Assembly: GCA_949035555.1 (NCBI GenBank)
Contig: CAROLD010000006.1
Location: 20,116-84,115, forward strand
Length of the DNA stretch: 64,000 nucleotides
Reading direction: 5' to 3'
DNA from: an uncultured bacterium
Lineage (GTDB): Bacteria; Cyanobacteriota; Vampirovibrionia; Gastranaerophilales; Gastranaerophilaceae
Under the pieces are notes generated by a model. It was not told the origin of the DNA. It saw only the letters and a program-made list of their open reading frames with translations, and did not search any database. Below, piece after piece: positions 43,058 through 53,226 of this stretch (position 1 is the stretch's first letter; the number at the start of each line of letters is the position of its first letter). A program made the translations under genes and the position numbers.

Positions 43058-44905
43058 ATGAAAAATATTTTTATAAAAGTAGCAATAATATTTGCATTTA
43101 TCCTGAATTTTATTCCATATGTCAGTGCAGCCGACCTTGGAATAACTTCTGTTGTCTATGATAATTCGGCTTCATTTTTGGCCATCAATTCGTTTGATAA
43201 TGAGGAGAATGCATTTGTAGAAAACCCTAAATTATATGTTTTACAAGAAGAGAACAAAGCTTATTTTGATATAAATTCTGCCGTGTTAAAATGTCCGGTT
43301 CAAAATCTGGTTATAAATTCACCAGGCATAAAGGAAGTAATTGTTAGTCAGTATTCAACTAATCCAAATGTGGTGCGAGTAGTTATTTCATATAATGAAG
43401 GATACAATCCGTATAATATTCAACTAAGAAAATTAAATAATACATTGTTTCTTAGGTTTAGAAACCCTTCACTTTCAAACTACTATTTTCAGCTGGTCTA
43501 CAGTGAAAATCCGGTTGCGGAGCAGTATGAAACAACATCTGTTCAAACGCCTGTAACGGCGGTAGATAATAGCATAATTGGGCAAATAAATTCAGCGTTT
43601 AATCTTGGACAAACTACCGAGAGTAAAAATTTTGTTCTCGCAAAAAAAGATATGGTTTTACCTACAAAATCTTACATCGATAATATAAATTTTAAAGGTG
43701 ATGATGCTGTTATTACAGGTATTGGTTCATTAACATTGTCAAAACCTATGTATCTTTCTAATCCTGCAAGGGTTGTATATGATATTTCAAACTCTACTGT
43801 AAATCCTGCTATTAGAAATAAAGAAATGTCTTTCAATCAAGGAGATACAATCAAAATCGGACAATTTAACAGAAATACTGCAAGGATTGTTATAATGTGT
43901 TCAAATCCTGACAGGTATGTGCCCGTAATCTATCCTGATACTCAAAGATTAGTATTTGTTGATACAAAAAGTCAAAATCCGCAAAATCTTTCATCTGTTA
44001 AAGCTTCCCTGAATTCCTTATATGACGAAATCACTGATATTACCGCACACACTATGAAGCTGGTTTTTTCAAAACCTGTTATTTACGGTATTTATCGTAA
44101 AAAAGATGCTCTTGAACTTATGATGTATAACATTGATAAATATCAAGATATAAATCAAAAATCTGCGTTTATTTTTGATGGTATAAATATTACCAACATG
44201 AAAAATGGCGGAGCAAAATTAACAATCCCGACAGGTAAAGACGATATTTTTGATATTCACGCAGGCAGTGACGGAAAAACTTTAAGGATAAAAGTTAAAG
44301 CTTCAAGCATGCAGCTTGCGGAACGGCCAACTGAACCTGTTATTGCGGTTGATCCTATTGTCCCTAAAAAAGTTAACGGTAAAAAATATATTGTAATTGA
44401 CCCCGGTCATGGTGGTTCTGACTGTGGTGCCATTAGAAACGGCATTTATGAAAAGAATATTACTCTTGATGTTTCCAAACGAGTTGTTACACTGTTAGAG
44501 AAAAAAGGCTATATTGTCACAATGACAAGAAAAACTGATCAAACTGTATCCTTACAAGAAAGAGTTGAAATAAGCGAAGAAGCTAATCCTGATATTTTTG
44601 TGAGTATCCACGTAAATTCATCTAATAATACCTCACCAAACGGTTTAGAAACTCATTATTATAAAGATAACAGCTTGAAATTGGCTAAAAATATTCACGC
44701 TTCACTGCTAAACCATATTAATGCAAATGACCGCGGGTTGTTCAAATCTAAATTTTATGTTATAAATCATACTACAGCACCTGCTGTTCTGGTTGAAATT
44801 GGCTTCCTGTCTAATCCGGCAGAAAGAGAGCAGATTATGTCTGAGGCTAGAAAACAGGCAACTGCAAAAGCAATAGCTGAGGGTATTTATGAGTATTTCA
44901 AATAA
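43058..44905 (+). CDS. amiC: N-acetylmuramoyl-L-alanine amidase with AMIN domains
   Basis: 615 residues. Signal peptide (FIKVAIIFAFILNFIPYVSA). AMIN-type beta domains fill about residues 30-420, one around FKGDDAVITGIGSLTLSKP. The C-terminal Amidase_3 domain has zinc ligands and catalytic Glu in VIDPGHGGSDCGA, IYEKNITLD, FVSIHVNSS and VLVEIGFLSNP. It cuts the stem peptide from glycan strands, in daughter-cell separation. It overlaps murI by 17 bases. Confidence 0.93.
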   Translation: MKNIFIKVAIIFAFILNFIPYVSAADLGITSVVYDNSASFLAINSFDNEENAFVENPKLYVLQEENKAYFDINSAVLKCPVQNLVINSPGIKEVIVSQYSTNPNVVRVVISYNEGYNPYNIQLRKLNNTLFLRFRNPSLSNYYFQLVYSENPVAEQYETTSVQTPVTAVDNSIIGQINSAFNLGQTTESKNFVLAKKDMVLPTKSYIDNINFKGDDAVITGIGSLTLSKPMYLSNPARVVYDISNSTVNPAIRNKEMSFNQGDTIKIGQFNRNTARIVIMCSNPDRYVPVIYPDTQRLVFVDTKSQNPQNLSSVKASLNSLYDEITDITAHTMKLVFSKPVIYGIYRKKDALELMMYNIDKYQDINQKSAFIFDGINITNMKNGGAKLTIPTGKDDIFDIHAGSDGKTLRIKVKASSMQLAERPTEPVIAVDPIVPKKVNGKKYIVIDPGHGGSDCGAIRNGIYEKNITLDVSKRVVTLLEKKGYIVTMTRKTDQTVSLQERVEISEEANPDIFVSIHVNSSNNTSPNGLETHYYKDNSLKLAKNIHASLLNHINANDRGLFKSKFYVINHTTAPAVLVEIGFLSNPAEREQIMSEARKQATAKAIAEGIYEYFK

Positions 44906-45698
44906 AAATTCAAGCAATTCCCCGATTGCATTTTTTGACTCGGGTGTAGGCGGATTAACAGTTTTGAATAAGGTAAAAAAAATATTACCGCATGAAAGTT
45001 TTATTTATTACGGTGATACAGCACATGTGCCTTACGGTGAAAAAACGAAAGAACAACTGCTGGAATACTCTGATAAAATTCTCAAGTTTTTTGAAGAAAA
45101 AGGTTGTAAGGCAGTTGTAATGGCTTGTAATACTACATCTTCAGTTATTTATGATGAAATCTGCGGGAGATATAACTTCAAATTGTATCCGATTGTACAG
45201 TCAGTAACAAAAATCCTTGCAAATCTTCCTATAGAACGACTTGGAGTTTTTGCGACACGCGCAACAATTAATTCCAATGTTTATCCGCGTGAAATTGCTA
45301 AATACAATAAAAATATGCAGGTTTTTGGTCTGCACTGTCCGGAATGGGTTAATATTGTTGAAAAAAATATCTTAACTTCTGCTGACAGTATTGATATAAT
45401 TAAAGCAGATTTTGAGCGTATGATGGAAAATAATCCGCAAAAAATTGTTCTGGGATGTACTCACTATCCATTTTTACTAAAAGTTCTTTCTGAATTTGCT
45501 TCTAACGATTTATTCATAGATCCTGCAATTAATTTTGCTGAATTTATTAAGGATGATTTAGGAGATTGCGGGATTTTAAAAAGTTCATCAGAAGAACGAT
45601 ATGAAGAATTTTATGTAAGCTCAAATCCGGAACAATTTAAAATAGCTTCAAAAATGTTTTACGAACTAAAAGAACGCCCGATATTATTAACGTTCTAA
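44889..45698 (+). CDS. murI: Glutamate racemase
   Basis: 269 residues. IAFFDSGVGGLTVL and YYGDTAHVPYG, with catalytic cysteines in VMACNTTSS and KIVLGCTHYPFLL. It supplies D-glutamate for peptidoglycan and so acts upstream of MurD and GatD/MurT. It is translationally coupled to the amidase and convergent with the DUF3326 gene (12-base overlap). Confidence 0.95.
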   Translation: MSISNKNSSNSPIAFFDSGVGGLTVLNKVKKILPHESFIYYGDTAHVPYGEKTKEQLLEYSDKILKFFEEKGCKAVVMACNTTSSVIYDEICGRYNFKLYPIVQSVTKILANLPIERLGVFATRATINSNVYPREIAKYNKNMQVFGLHCPEWVNIVEKNILTSADSIDIIKADFERMMENNPQKIVLGCTHYPFLLKVLSEFASNDLFIDPAINFAEFIKDDLGDCGILKSSSEERYEEFYVSSNPEQFKIASKMFYELKERPILLTF

Positions 45699-46667
45699 TA
45701 TGTGTTTTAAGACATTATCATATGTTGAAATCTCAATAATATCAGAGTTTTTAAGGATTTTATCTTTTGTAATATTAAGTTCTGTACAGTTTTCTTTTAC
45801 TGCATATACAGGAATATTATTTTTTAGTGCTTCAAATACTGGAATTGAGCCTAGTGAATCGTACGGCATTACTAAATAGTCGAGGTCTTTGATATTTATG
45901 CCTTTATTTTGCACGATTTTAGGTGCGTTTGCAAGCCCCAGCAATATACACGGTAAAAATGTCGGTGTAATGTATTCCGCAGAAGCTTTAGGATTAACTA
46001 AATCAGAATGAATAGAATAATCTATAAAAGCAGGAGCATGGGCACAGGGCACTTTATAATATTTTGAAATGTAATGTGAAATTATTGCCTCCACGCCGCC
46101 TACAGGATCAGCACCAATACCGTTTGAGTAATCTTCATTATCATCTTCGGCATCATCAAACAGACAGACAACAGCAATTGCATCACAGCCTTTAGCTAAT
46201 AATTTTTCGCACGCACTTCCGATAGTTTCAATATTTTTAACATCACCTGTTGATATACCGTCAGGTGTCATATAAAATTCTACGCCTGCTTCAACATCTG
46301 AGATTTCATATGAATGTATTTTAACACCATAAATAGTTTGTACCGCATTTTGTGTATTTATATGAATATTCAAAACATCTTGCGGAATGGCTTTGTCATA
46401 GATAATTCCAATTTTATTATTTTCTGAAGGTAATAAATTTATCTCACCTTTAAAAAAGCTGTCCATTGTATAACCTTCCGTATAAAGCATATTATCTGTT
46501 ATTCCTGAAAAACAAGCGGCGTTGACCACATTAGGGTTTACAATCAATTTTGTATATTTAGCAAATTTTCTTGCATAACTGCTGGCATCTCCGGCATATC
46601 CCCCTATAGATGCACCTATTCCGGTAGGAACAATGAATGCTCCGATTTTTTCATTATTGAATGTCAT
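45687..46667 (-). CDS. DUF3326 family protein
   Basis: 326 residues. IGAFIVPTGIGASIGGYAGD at the N-terminus, NPNVVNAACFSGI and GIGADPVGGVEAIISH match DUF3326, a family I associate with Cyanobacteria and relatives. Function is unknown. The Gly-rich N-terminus suggests a nucleotide- or cofactor-binding fold. The start lies within the end of the upstream amidase gene (14-base overlap). Its presence supports a cyanobacterial-sister host. Confidence 0.75.
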   Translation of the reverse strand: MTFNNEKIGAFIVPTGIGASIGGYAGDASSYARKFAKYTKLIVNPNVVNAACFSGITDNMLYTEGYTMDSFFKGEINLLPSENNKIGIIYDKAIPQDVLNIHINTQNAVQTIYGVKIHSYEISDVEAGVEFYMTPDGISTGDVKNIETIGSACEKLLAKGCDAIAVVCLFDDAEDDNEDYSNGIGADPVGGVEAIISHYISKYYKVPCAHAPAFIDYSIHSDLVNPKASAEYITPTFLPCILLGLANAPKIVQNKGINIKDLDYLVMPYDSLGSIPVFEALKNNIPVYAVKENCTELNITKDKILKNSDIIEISTYDNVLKHILER

Positions 46668-48003
46668 TTAAATAATTCTCCAAACCTTTTAAAATACCTT
46701 CTGCCGCTTTATCTTGAAATTCAGGATTAATAAGTTTTACATTATCATCAGGATTGATAATATACCCAACTTCAACAAGTATTGCAGGGCAATTTGTATT
46801 GCGAACCACAGCAAAACTCTGCGCTTTTGCCCCGTTATCTTTTAAACAAGTTTCAGAAATTAAAGCCTTTAAGACCGCTTTTGCCAATGCTCTTGACTGA
46901 GGATAAAAATAATAGACCTCAGTTCCACTGCTTTTTAAATGAGCCGCAGAATCCGGCAGAGCATTGTTGTGAATACTTATGAATACTTGTGAATTATTTT
47001 TATTTGCAAATTCTACCCTGTCATATAATCCAATTTCTTTATCTTCTGTGCGAGTCATAAATACTTTTGCGCCTGCTGCCTCAAGTTTATTTTTAAGTTT
47101 AAACGCAATATCAAGGTTAACATCTTTTTCTTTTTGTCCAAGGCAACCTATTGCACCATATTCTCTGCCGCCATGCCCCGGATCGATTGTTACTCTTAAA
47201 TTCATCAGTGTTTTTGGTGCATTAAAAATATCGATAATCAGTCTGTTGTCATCGGTGTAATATGTATTGTAACCAAAATTTTTATCAGTTTTGTTAATAT
47301 GAAATTCATATTTTTCGTATGGAAAATCAAGTACATCATAAACAACTAGGTCAAATCCGTTAGTTTCAGATAAAATGTAAGGAACTTTCTTCGAGAGTTT
47401 TAATTCAAAATGCCGTTTTGATGCATCTTCCGAGTAATTATATGATAAAATTTTGGCGCTATCAGGTACATCTGCTTTTTGAACATGTTTTTTCGCAATC
47501 CATGCAAAATCATCTCTTGCAAGCTGGACTTTATAAAAATCTGCGTATTCTCCAATAATTTTCAAGGCTATCCCTTTTTGAAAATGCTGTAATCTGTTTA
47601 GTCCGGCATCATTTGGCATTGAACGAAGCGGAACATTATCAGATTCTGTTTTAACCCAGAATGGTGTTTCATAAAGTGTTGTTACATCTTTTTTTAAACA
47701 GTTTGACGGAATATATCTGGTTATTTTATAAGTTGTAAATTCCTTGCCATTGTCAAGTTTAAAAACATTTACTCCCGGGTTAAGCTTTACAACATGCCAG
47801 AACCCGCCGGATGGATGGATTTCGACCTCTTCTCCGTTAATTTTTAATGATTTTGTCAGATGTTCGTTGCCTATAAAAAATGTTTCAGGCGAGTTTATTA
47901 CGACATTATCGGATTTCGGATAAACAATATTTGCGGCATTTGCGTTAAGAGCACAAATATCAAGTCCTAATAATAGTGTTATTATTGTCGTTAAAATTCT
48001 CAT
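46654..48003 (-). CDS. N-acetylmuramoyl-L-alanine amidase with SH3-like domain
   Basis: 449 residues from the ATG at 48003 (MRILTTIITLLLGLDICALN), a signal peptide start; a TTG five codons upstream is also open. No good ribosome site is visible. Residues ~130-190 form an SH3b-like domain (VPLRSMPNDAGLNRLQHF, FAWIAKKHVQ). The Amidase_3 domain begins near 275 (VTIDPGHGGREYGAIG, VFISIHNNALPD, ILVEVGYIINPDD). A second peptidoglycan amidase in the same cluster, of different architecture from the AMIN type. Confidence 0.9.
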   Translation of the reverse strand: MRILTTIITLLLGLDICALNANAANIVYPKSDNVVINSPETFFIGNEHLTKSLKINGEEVEIHPSGGFWHVVKLNPGVNVFKLDNGKEFTTYKITRYIPSNCLKKDVTTLYETPFWVKTESDNVPLRSMPNDAGLNRLQHFQKGIALKIIGEYADFYKVQLARDDFAWIAKKHVQKADVPDSAKILSYNYSEDASKRHFELKLSKKVPYILSETNGFDLVVYDVLDFPYEKYEFHINKTDKNFGYNTYYTDDNRLIIDIFNAPKTLMNLRVTIDPGHGGREYGAIGCLGQKEKDVNLDIAFKLKNKLEAAGAKVFMTRTEDKEIGLYDRVEFANKNNSQVFISIHNNALPDSAAHLKSSGTEVYYFYPQSRALAKAVLKALISETCLKDNGAKAQSFAVVRNTNCPAILVEVGYIINPDDNVKLINPEFQDKAAEGILKGLENYLNDIQ

Positions 48004-48111
48004 AATATTAATATACAATAATTTAACGAAAATTATAATTTCGTAAATTTATTTAATAATTTCGATATTTGCCTCTCATTATGGTAAAATTATAATAGTA
48101 AGGGATAGATT

Positions 48112-49875
48112 ATGAGAAGAGAATTAGACAAGAGCCGTAAATCTTCTAGAAATAAATACTGTAACAATGTATCTGACAGTTTGGATATTTTGTACTGTAT
48201 AGCAATTTTTATACTTGTAGCGCATCTTTTTATCATTCAAATATTTGATTTTCAAAAATATCGTGAGCGTGGTAAAATGCAGCGTTCAAGCCATGATTTT
48301 GCAGTAAGAGGTGATATTTATGATAGACACGGTATCAAGCTTGCAACTGATAGAATTTATTACAATATCTATGCCAGACCGGTTGATTACACAGACAAAG
48401 AAACCCCTGAAAAAATTGCGCATTTGTTTGCCCCAGTTTTAAATATTTCTGAAGCTGAATTAAGAACACGAATTTCTAATAAAAAAATACCTGTAATTGC
48501 AATAAAAAAAGATGTTGACAGGGATACCGCAAAAAAAATAATGAAAATCATAAGTGATAACAGTTTTCGCTCGATTTCGCTTGACAAAAAGAATACCAGA
48601 GAATATCCGCAAGGAGTTTTTGCTTCTCACGTGCTTGGTTTTTATAATTTTGATGCAGATGTTTCAAATGGTATTGAGCTTACTGCAAAAAATAAACTGG
48701 AACATGTTGTCCGTGCCACCAGATATCAAAAAACTCGTGACGGAAAAATTATTTATAATTTTTCAACTGACCCTGTTGCACCTACCGTTAATCCAAAAGG
48801 ACAGGATGTTGTTTTAACAATAGATGCGGCAATTCAGCATGTTTGTGAAAAAGAATTACAAAAGATTATTGAAGAAAAAGAAGCCCTTCGCGGTGCTGTA
48901 ATTGTTATGAATCCTAAAAACGGAGAAATATTAGCTTATGCTGTTTATCCGACATATGACCCTAATAAATTTCAAAAAGCAACTAATACGGAGATAAAGA
49001 ATTGGACATTGACAGATGTTTATCCGCCGGGTTCCACATTTAAAACTATAACGGTTACAAGTGCTATGGAGCTTGGTAAAATCAATGAAAATTCAATAAT
49101 AGAAGATACCGGCAGGATGAAGTTCGGCGGCTACACTATTGAAAATTACGATTATAGAGAAAAAGGCGCTCCGGGAAAAATTGATTTGGTTTATTTATTT
49201 GAACATTCAAGTAATATCGGTTCAGTAAATGTCGGATATTTAATGACTCATCATGAATTTTATAATATGTTGCGAAAATTTGGATTTGGTGAAAAGTCAG
49301 GGATCGATTTACCTGGAGAATCATCAGGTCTGCTTGCTTCCCCACGTTTCTGGGATAGAGGTTTACATATGACAATGTCATACGGATACGGAACCTCTGT
49401 GTCAATTATGCAAATGGTATCGGCAGTTTCTGCGCTTGCAAATGATGGAGTAAGAGTTACCCCGCACGTTATAAAATATTCACCGGAAGAAGAAGCTGAA
49501 AAAGTTAAATTTATACCAACAGTTTCAGCACAAACAGCAAGAACTATTACAAAACTTCTTGCAATGAGCGTTAACAACGGAAAATCTTGTATAAAAATGG
49601 ACAAATATAATGTTGCGGCGAAAACCGGAACTTCAAGAAAACCATTAGAAAATGGGACAGGATATTCGGGTGCAATGTACACTTCAACTATTGGCTATTT
49701 CCCTGCAAGCGACCCGAAGGTATTAATATATGTTGTAGTTGACAGCGCCCAAAAAGGTCCTGTTTGGGGTAATACCGTAGCCGGTCCGGTTTTCCACGAA
49801 GTTGCAGAACAAACTGCTCGTATCCTTGACCTTAAACCGGACAAACTTCCTTCCGCACCAAAGAATAAAAACTAA
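48112..49875 (+). CDS. ftsI: Peptidoglycan D,D-transpeptidase FtsI/PBP2-type
   Basis: 587 residues. One membrane helix at about residues 25-45 (ILYCIAIFILVAHLFII) and a dimerisation domain (VRGDIYDRHGIKLA). The transpeptidase domain has SxxK in PPGSTFKTI, SxN in EHSSNIGSV and KTG in AAKTGTSRK. Adjacent murE favours FtsI, the division-specific enzyme, over elongation PBP2. It acts on the periplasmic side. Confidence 0.9.
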   Translation: MRRELDKSRKSSRNKYCNNVSDSLDILYCIAIFILVAHLFIIQIFDFQKYRERGKMQRSSHDFAVRGDIYDRHGIKLATDRIYYNIYARPVDYTDKETPEKIAHLFAPVLNISEAELRTRISNKKIPVIAIKKDVDRDTAKKIMKIISDNSFRSISLDKKNTREYPQGVFASHVLGFYNFDADVSNGIELTAKNKLEHVVRATRYQKTRDGKIIYNFSTDPVAPTVNPKGQDVVLTIDAAIQHVCEKELQKIIEEKEALRGAVIVMNPKNGEILAYAVYPTYDPNKFQKATNTEIKNWTLTDVYPPGSTFKTITVTSAMELGKINENSIIEDTGRMKFGGYTIENYDYREKGAPGKIDLVYLFEHSSNIGSVNVGYLMTHHEFYNMLRKFGFGEKSGIDLPGESSGLLASPRFWDRGLHMTMSYGYGTSVSIMQMVSAVSALANDGVRVTPHVIKYSPEEEAEKVKFIPTVSAQTARTITKLLAMSVNNGKSCIKMDKYNVAAKTGTSRKPLENGTGYSGAMYTSTIGYFPASDPKVLIYVVVDSAQKGPVWGNTVAGPVFHEVAEQTARILDLKPDKLPSAPKNKN

Positions 49876-49892
49876 AATAGGAGACATATATA

Positions 49893-51368
49893 ATGAAGTT
49901 AGATGAATTAATTGAGTATTTACCATATAGTGATTTAATAAATTTTAAAAGTGTCGAAATTTCAGGAATTTCTTACAATTCGAAGACAACGAAAAATGGC
50001 GATATTTTTATTTGTCTCGTCGGAGAGCATACAGATGGACATGAATATGCTCAAATGGCTATTGATAACGGTGCCGCTGCACTTCTTGTAGAAAGAAAAA
50101 TTGAGGGCGTTAAAGTGCCGCAAGTTCAGGTCGATTCCACAAGACATAAAATTGCTGATATTGCGGACAGATTTTATTCTAGACCTTCAATGGGCATTAA
50201 TTTAATCGGGATTACAGGTACGAACGGTAAAACAACCGTTACCCATTTAATACAAAAAATATTTGAAGCAAATTCCGAAAAATGTGCGCTTATCGGGACT
50301 CTAGGCTATAAATTATCATCTAACGGTGAATATCGCGATGCAAAGCATACAACACCTCAGGCTCCTGAATTGCAAGCTACTTTGAGAATGATTAAGGATG
50401 TTGAAAAAATTGACAATGTTGTAATGGAAGTCAGCTCTCATGCACTTGAACAAAACAGAGTAGGCGGCTGTCGTTTTAATGGCGCAGTTTTGACTAACTT
50501 GACTCAAGACCACCTTGACTACCATATAACAATGGAAAATTATTTTAAAGCTAAAGCTCTTCTTTTTGAAAGATTAACCGATGATGATTTTGCAGTAATA
50601 AATATGGACGATGAATACAGCGAAAGATTTTTGAACGTTGTTCCTGATGGAGTTAAAAAATATACCTACGGTGTAAAACAATCAGCTGACTTTATGGCTA
50701 AAGATATTCATTTTTCTCTTAACGGTGCCGAATTTACTCTTTGTGCAAAAGGAGAGGAATATTCCGTTAACCTGCATATGAACGGTATGTTTAGTGTTTA
50801 TAATGTTCTTGCGGCGTTGTCCGCATCAGTTGCAGTGGGGATTGATATTAAAGTTGCACTAAAAGCTTTGCAAAGTGTTCATGGAGTTGCCGGACGATTT
50901 GAAGTTGTTAATAAAAAACCGCTTGTAATTGTTGACTATGCACATACTCCTGACGGTTTGGAAAATGTATTAAAGTCTGCAAGAGAAATTACACCTCAAG
51001 GTGGAAAACTTATTTGCCTGTTTGGATGCGGGGGCGACAGAGATGCTACTAAACGTCCAAAAATGGGTGCTATTGCTCAAAAATTGGCAGATAAAATCGT
51101 TATAACAAGTGATAATCCTCGTTCAGAAGACCCTCAGCAAATTATCACTGATATTATTGCCGGCTTACAGTCAGTGAATCCTGAAATAGTTACAGTTGAA
51201 CCTGATAGAGGTGAAGCTATAGGGATTTTAAAATCTATTGCTGATAATAATGATGTTGTCGTAATTGCCGGAAAAGGTCATGAAGACTACCAGATACTAA
51301 AAGATAAGACCATCCACTTTGATGATAGAGAACAAGCAAGAAAAGTATTTGCGGGCAGTGTTATATAA
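49893..51368 (+). CDS. murE: UDP-N-acetylmuramoyl-tripeptide synthetase
   Basis: 491 residues. ATP-binding ITGTNGKTTVTHLIQKIFEA, HTTPQAPELQATL and VMEVSSHALEQNRV. The selectivity motif SDNPRSEDP (DNPR) predicts meso-diaminopimelate as the added amino acid. GAGDE-like end is AGKGHEDYQ. It is 17 bases after ftsI with GGAG, and the stop overlaps the nagA start (TAATG). Confidence 0.95.
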   Translation: MKLDELIEYLPYSDLINFKSVEISGISYNSKTTKNGDIFICLVGEHTDGHEYAQMAIDNGAAALLVERKIEGVKVPQVQVDSTRHKIADIADRFYSRPSMGINLIGITGTNGKTTVTHLIQKIFEANSEKCALIGTLGYKLSSNGEYRDAKHTTPQAPELQATLRMIKDVEKIDNVVMEVSSHALEQNRVGGCRFNGAVLTNLTQDHLDYHITMENYFKAKALLFERLTDDDFAVINMDDEYSERFLNVVPDGVKKYTYGVKQSADFMAKDIHFSLNGAEFTLCAKGEEYSVNLHMNGMFSVYNVLAALSASVAVGIDIKVALKALQSVHGVAGRFEVVNKKPLVIVDYAHTPDGLENVLKSAREITPQGGKLICLFGCGGDRDATKRPKMGAIAQKLADKIVITSDNPRSEDPQQIITDIIAGLQSVNPEIVTVEPDRGEAIGILKSIADNNDVVVIAGKGHEDYQILKDKTIHFDDREQARKVFAGSVI

Positions 51369-52273
51369 TGAAAACGAAGTTATTTATTGAACAGCATTTT
51401 CATGGATGTTACGGGGTCAATTTTAATACCGCGTCTGTTGAGGATGTGCTTTATCTGGCTCAAAAAATATTACAAGAAGGGGTCGGATACATATTTCCGA
51501 CACTGGTGACTGACAGTATTGAAAACACTCGCAGACAGATTAAAATTATCAAGCAAGCTTCAGAAAAACAAACTTCGGATATGGCACAAATCTGCGGTGT
51601 ACATTTAGAAGGAATATTTTTAAATCCTGAAAAAAAAGGAATTCATGATTCTGACCATTTTATGGTGCCTTCTGTTGATAATTTTAAAAAGCTGTATGAT
51701 GATTTTATAAAGATTGTTACTCTTGCCCCCGAATTGGCAGAACCTCAACTTTTTGATTATCTGCATAATAAAGGAATAAAAATTCAGGCAGGTCACTGTC
51801 TAGGAGCGGATTTATCAAAATGCGACGGAACAACACATACATTTAATGCAATGAGCGGGATTACCCATCGCGGCTCATCAACAGCGCTCAGCGCTTTAAT
51901 ACAGGATGACATATTTACAGAAGTAATTGCAGACGGAGTTCATGTATCAGATGATGCGCTTAAGTTATTATTTAAGGTTAAGCAAATGAATAAAATTTTA
52001 CTCGTATCTGATTGTCTACCTTGTACCCACAGTGATATAAAAGAGTTTAGTTTTGCCGGTTCTAAAATTTATTTTGACGGAAACAGAGCGGGTTCAGCAG
52101 ATGGAACATTAGCAGGAAGCACTAGGCTCTTACCTGATATTGCAAAAATTTTAGGCAAAAAGGATCTATTCAGCAAACAGTATATTTCAAATTCATACGA
52201 CTATCACAAAATTGCTCCAAAAGGTGAAATTGAGTGGGACGATGATTTTAATATAGTTAAAATTTCATATTAG
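51368..52273 (+). CDS. nagA: Short N-acetylglucosamine-6-phosphate deacetylase
   Basis: 301 residues, against ~380 in usual NagA. The metal-dependent barrel is complete: GVHLEGIFLNPEKKGIHDS (Glu ligand), IQAGHCLGAD and THTFNAMSGITH (His ligands), VIADGVHVSD and the catalytic Asp in LLVSDCLPC. The beta-sandwich usually made by both termini is missing. It would deacetylate GlcNAc-6-P in amino-sugar recycling. Coupled to murE. The convergent hydrolase gene overlaps its end by 17 bases. Confidence 0.8.
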   Translation: MKTKLFIEQHFHGCYGVNFNTASVEDVLYLAQKILQEGVGYIFPTLVTDSIENTRRQIKIIKQASEKQTSDMAQICGVHLEGIFLNPEKKGIHDSDHFMVPSVDNFKKLYDDFIKIVTLAPELAEPQLFDYLHNKGIKIQAGHCLGADLSKCDGTTHTFNAMSGITHRGSSTALSALIQDDIFTEVIADGVHVSDDALKLLFKVKQMNKILLVSDCLPCTHSDIKEFSFAGSKIYFDGNRAGSADGTLAGSTRLLPDIAKILGKKDLFSKQYISNSYDYHKIAPKGEIEWDDDFNIVKISY

Positions 52274-53126
52274 TAATAAATTCAATACCTTTATCAAGTT
52301 TTTCGCCAATAATATTATGCGCACCTGTTTTAAATTCTTGATATTGGATATTATTTTTTTCTGATAATTTGTTTTTAAGCTTTCTTGTAAGCTCTATTGG
52401 GACAACATTGTCATCTTCTGATGCAAGAATTAATACCGGACACTCTGCTTTTTTAAGATTTTTCTCGTTATTTAAGGTGAATTTTAGCGGAAGAATACGG
52501 GATGGAAGATATTTCATTATTTGCTTTTGAAAAGGTTTTAGATTTGTTTTATCAATATAATATTTAACTTCATCTCTAGCTTTATTAAATGGCGAGACAA
52601 GAACTACAAATGCTATTTTATTATGAGCGGCAAATTCCGAAGCAACAGCACATCCCATTGAATGAGCAACTACTCCAATATTTTCAGGTTTTATTCCTTT
52701 TTGTGTGAGATAGTTATAAACTGAAGTTATGCTTTCTTGCGCGTTTTTTTGTGAAAATTTATTTTTCTCATCTCCCCAGCCTGGATAATTAAAACCGATA
52801 ATTCCATAGTTGGTTTTTAAGAGTTCAGCGTAAGTTTTTTGTTTTCTTAAGCACATACTGCCAAACAGACCATTACAATAAATTAGATATTTTCTGCTAT
52901 TATTCGGATTTATATCCATTGCCGAAAATTCTAAACCCTGTTTTGTTTTCAAATCTAATCGGTTTGCACTATTTAAGAGTTCAGGAATAATTTTGTCTTC
53001 GTACGGAACTTGTTTTCCATTATAAGCATCACGCTCAATAAGTCTAATTCCTGTGAAATATCCTGCCATACAACCTGTAAAGATACCTGTTCCGGTTAAA
53101 AGTTTTCGCGAAATATTTATACTCAT
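52257..53126 (-). CDS. Alpha/beta hydrolase
   Basis: 289 residues. N-terminal membrane anchor or signal (LTGTGIFTGCMAGYFTGI). The nucleophile elbow is AHSMGCAVA, the acid is in ILASEDDNVVP and the His in GAHNIIG. It resembles YfhR/Bem46-like serine hydrolases. The substrate is unknown. Single gene, divergent from ilvD. Confidence 0.8.
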   Translation of the reverse strand: MSINISRKLLTGTGIFTGCMAGYFTGIRLIERDAYNGKQVPYEDKIIPELLNSANRLDLKTKQGLEFSAMDINPNNSRKYLIYCNGLFGSMCLRKQKTYAELLKTNYGIIGFNYPGWGDEKNKFSQKNAQESITSVYNYLTQKGIKPENIGVVAHSMGCAVASEFAAHNKIAFVVLVSPFNKARDEVKYYIDKTNLKPFQKQIMKYLPSRILPLKFTLNNEKNLKKAECPVLILASEDDNVVPIELTRKLKNKLSEKNNIQYQEFKTGAHNIIGEKLDKGIEFITNMKF

Positions 53127-53226
53127 ATTATAATTAAAATCCCTAAATATTAAATTTTAATATTTATTTGAATATTTTTTACAAAACTTAGGTTTTGATA
53201 TATAATTAACCAAGAGGGGGTATGCA

